Part shown: positions 62,931-64,000 of the stretch, piece by piece
Layout of the letters: every line of letters starts with the position of its first letter
Position numbering within the stretch: the stretch's first letter is position 1
From: Prorocentrum cordatum
Lineage: Eukaryota; Sar; Dinophyceae; Prorocentrales; Prorocentraceae
Length of the DNA: 64,000 bases
Direction: 5' to 3'
NCBI GenBank assembly: GCA_963575745.1
Contig: CAUYUJ010011514.1
Coordinates: 62,001 to 126,000 of the forward strand
The notes under the pieces: model-generated
Told to the model about the DNA's origin: nothing
The model's database searches: none
The model's input: only the letters and a program-made list of their open reading frames with translations
Position numbers and translations under genes: made by a program

Positions 62931-63500
62931 GCAGGAATCAACGATGAAAACCTTCGCGGATCTTGCGCTCTCCGACCCTCTTGGAAGCCGCTTGGAGCTA
63001 TCTTAGGGCACTCTTGGGGCCCTCCTCCACCCTGGCGGCCATGCAGGCGTGTTCCCCACGTCTCCGATTTACTCGATGTTGCAGGGAGCTGGCGCTCTCT
63101 TAGGCTCCTTTTCGGAGCCCAGCAGGCGCTCGAGGGGCCCTCTTGGGGCCATCTTGGGTTTTTTTGTGGGGCTTCTGTGTTTTGGCCTTTGGAGGCATCT
63201 TGGAGTCTATCCTGAGCCGTCTTGTGTTATCTTGTGCGATCTTGGGGGACAGCTTTGGCTGTCTCGAGCCCTCTATGGACCATCTTGGGATACAATAAAA
63301 CCCTCTGATCCCTCGCCGGAGGAGGGGTCCAGACCCAGGCGAGGGGGTGGAGGGAGGGGTCAAGTTTCAAGCGGCACCGCCACAGGCTGTCTCGCTCACC
63401 CGCCCTCCCACGACATTAGCACCTGAGTCTCAGTATAAGCAGTGGCTGACATCGACAACCATCGGGTTCCAGTGAGGATGCTGGCCAGGAGCTCGACGCC
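62931..63500 (+). other. Unassigned sequence with CTTGGG.C motifs
   Basis: CTCTTGGGGCC, ATCTTGGGTT, ATCTTGTG and similar 15-25-bp variations recur between about 63005 and 63295, suggesting an old degenerate minisatellite. No gene is recognised. Confidence 0.4.
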
Positions 63501-63710
63501 TGCGAGGTGCTCCTCGCGTGCCAGGTGCGCCACGCGCGCCGGGTGTGCCGGATGCCCATGGGCCCGAGCGTGCCAGGCACACCTCGTGCGCTAAATGCGC
63601 CACGTGCTCCATATGCGCCCAGTGTGTCGCGTGCTCCGGCCGAGCCAGGTGCGCTGAGTGCGCGTCGCGCGTAAGAGTGCGCGCAAGAGTGCGCCAAGCA
63701 CATGTCACAG
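63500..63710 (+). repeat. Degenerate GC-rich minisatellite
   Basis: Variants of GTGCCAGGTGCGCCACGCGC / GTGTGCCGGATGC recur every 15-30 bp. Open frames on both strands follow from composition. Confidence 0.5.
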
Positions 63711-63769
63711 CGCACATCGGGCATGACGTCGCTCCCCCCGCCATCCCGGTGGGTGTGTTGTGCGAACCA

Positions 63770-64000
63770 CTGCTTCGCATCCTTTGGCATTGTTTGGCAT
63801 TGTTTGGCATTGTCTTTTGTATTGCTTGGCATTGCTTCGCGTTGCTTGGACTCGTCGCTTCGCGTTTCTTGGCGTTGCTTTACTTTGCTTGACGTCGCTT
63901 TTCATTGTTTTGCTTTGTATTGAATTGCTTGGTATTGATTGATGTTGTTTTCATTTCTTGGTATGGCCTTGTTTTGCTTGACGTTCCTTGGTATTGCGGG
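63770..64000 (+). repeat. Degenerate TTGCTTGGCA short repeat to window end
   Basis: TTTGGCATTG three times in a row, then TTGCTTGGCATTGCTTCGCG and decaying variants about every 10-12 bp up to the end. Confidence 0.7.

Noticed and set aside
62259-63215. 318-codon frame on plus and 236-codon frame on minus across trinucleotide repeats
   Set aside because: Low-complexity poly-Met/Leu and poly-Ser; every frame is open there.

Overview
The window comes from a dinoflagellate nuclear genome. The decisive evidence is an exact 22-nt dinoflagellate spliced leader (DinoSL) at 44269-44290, followed by the 15-nt truncated leader relic expected from re-splicing. The long gene-free repeats, GC-rich composition and frequent homopolymers fit this. 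No conventional host gene could be identified with confidence. Nearly all readable protein belongs to two non-LTR retrotransposons. The many short open frames in the repeat arrays are by-products of repeat monomers that lack stop codons.

Region 1-41.5 kb is a dense stack of non-autonomous elements that I call hairpin-ended elements (HEE). Each intact one starts with ACTCGTAGAGCTTCC or ACCTCGTAGAGCTCTTC. Near its other end it carries the inverse of that start (GGAAGCTCTACGAGT or AAGAGCTCTACGAGGT), then a GC-rich hairpin with 10-bp arms (CCGGCGGTAA / TTACCGCCGG), and it ends in CCCAGT. Three families are visible: HA (about 395 bp), HB (about 1.03-1.22 kb, with an internal array of about 177-bp monomers) and HC (about 1.4 kb, monomers of about 155-175 bp). 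They insert into one another directly after a T, without a visible target duplication, and are nested several levels deep. A fourth, GC-rich family (HD) ends in CTACCAAGT.

Two long non-LTR retrotransposons (LINEs) sit inside HEE hairpins. LINE-1 (18521-24393) looks intact. It has an ORF1 coiled-coil protein, an in-frame UGA, then an ORF2 with an endonuclease/exonuclease/phosphatase (EEP) domain, a reverse transcriptase (RT) and a C-terminal RNase H. LINE-2 (44269-50077, plus unrelated 5' sequence from about 42963) has the same plan, is diverged, and is broken by three frameshifts in ORF2. Four further 5'-truncated LINE tails (40520-40875, 51762-51970, 55483-56017, 58463-58506) lie at the same point of the same hairpin loop. 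Each carries a short 3' stem-loop and an A-rich tail.

Unusual points shared by both LINEs: the four RNase H catalytic motifs occur in circularly permuted order, RT motif C reads WADN instead of YxDD, ORF1 and ORF2 share one frame across a single UGA with no AUG at the start of ORF2, and the 5' ends carry spliced-leader relics. I infer a site-specific retrotransposon lineage that uses the HEE hairpin as its landing site and moves through trans-spliced mRNA.

Region 41.5-58.5 kb holds HC elements, HA stacks and LINE remnants. Region 58.5-64 kb is different: a GC-rich, coding-like but broken stretch (58.7-59.7 kb), homopolymer tracts, mixed unique sequence, a 0.9-kb trinucleotide-repeat block (62.04-62.93 kb) and a degenerate short repeat to the end.
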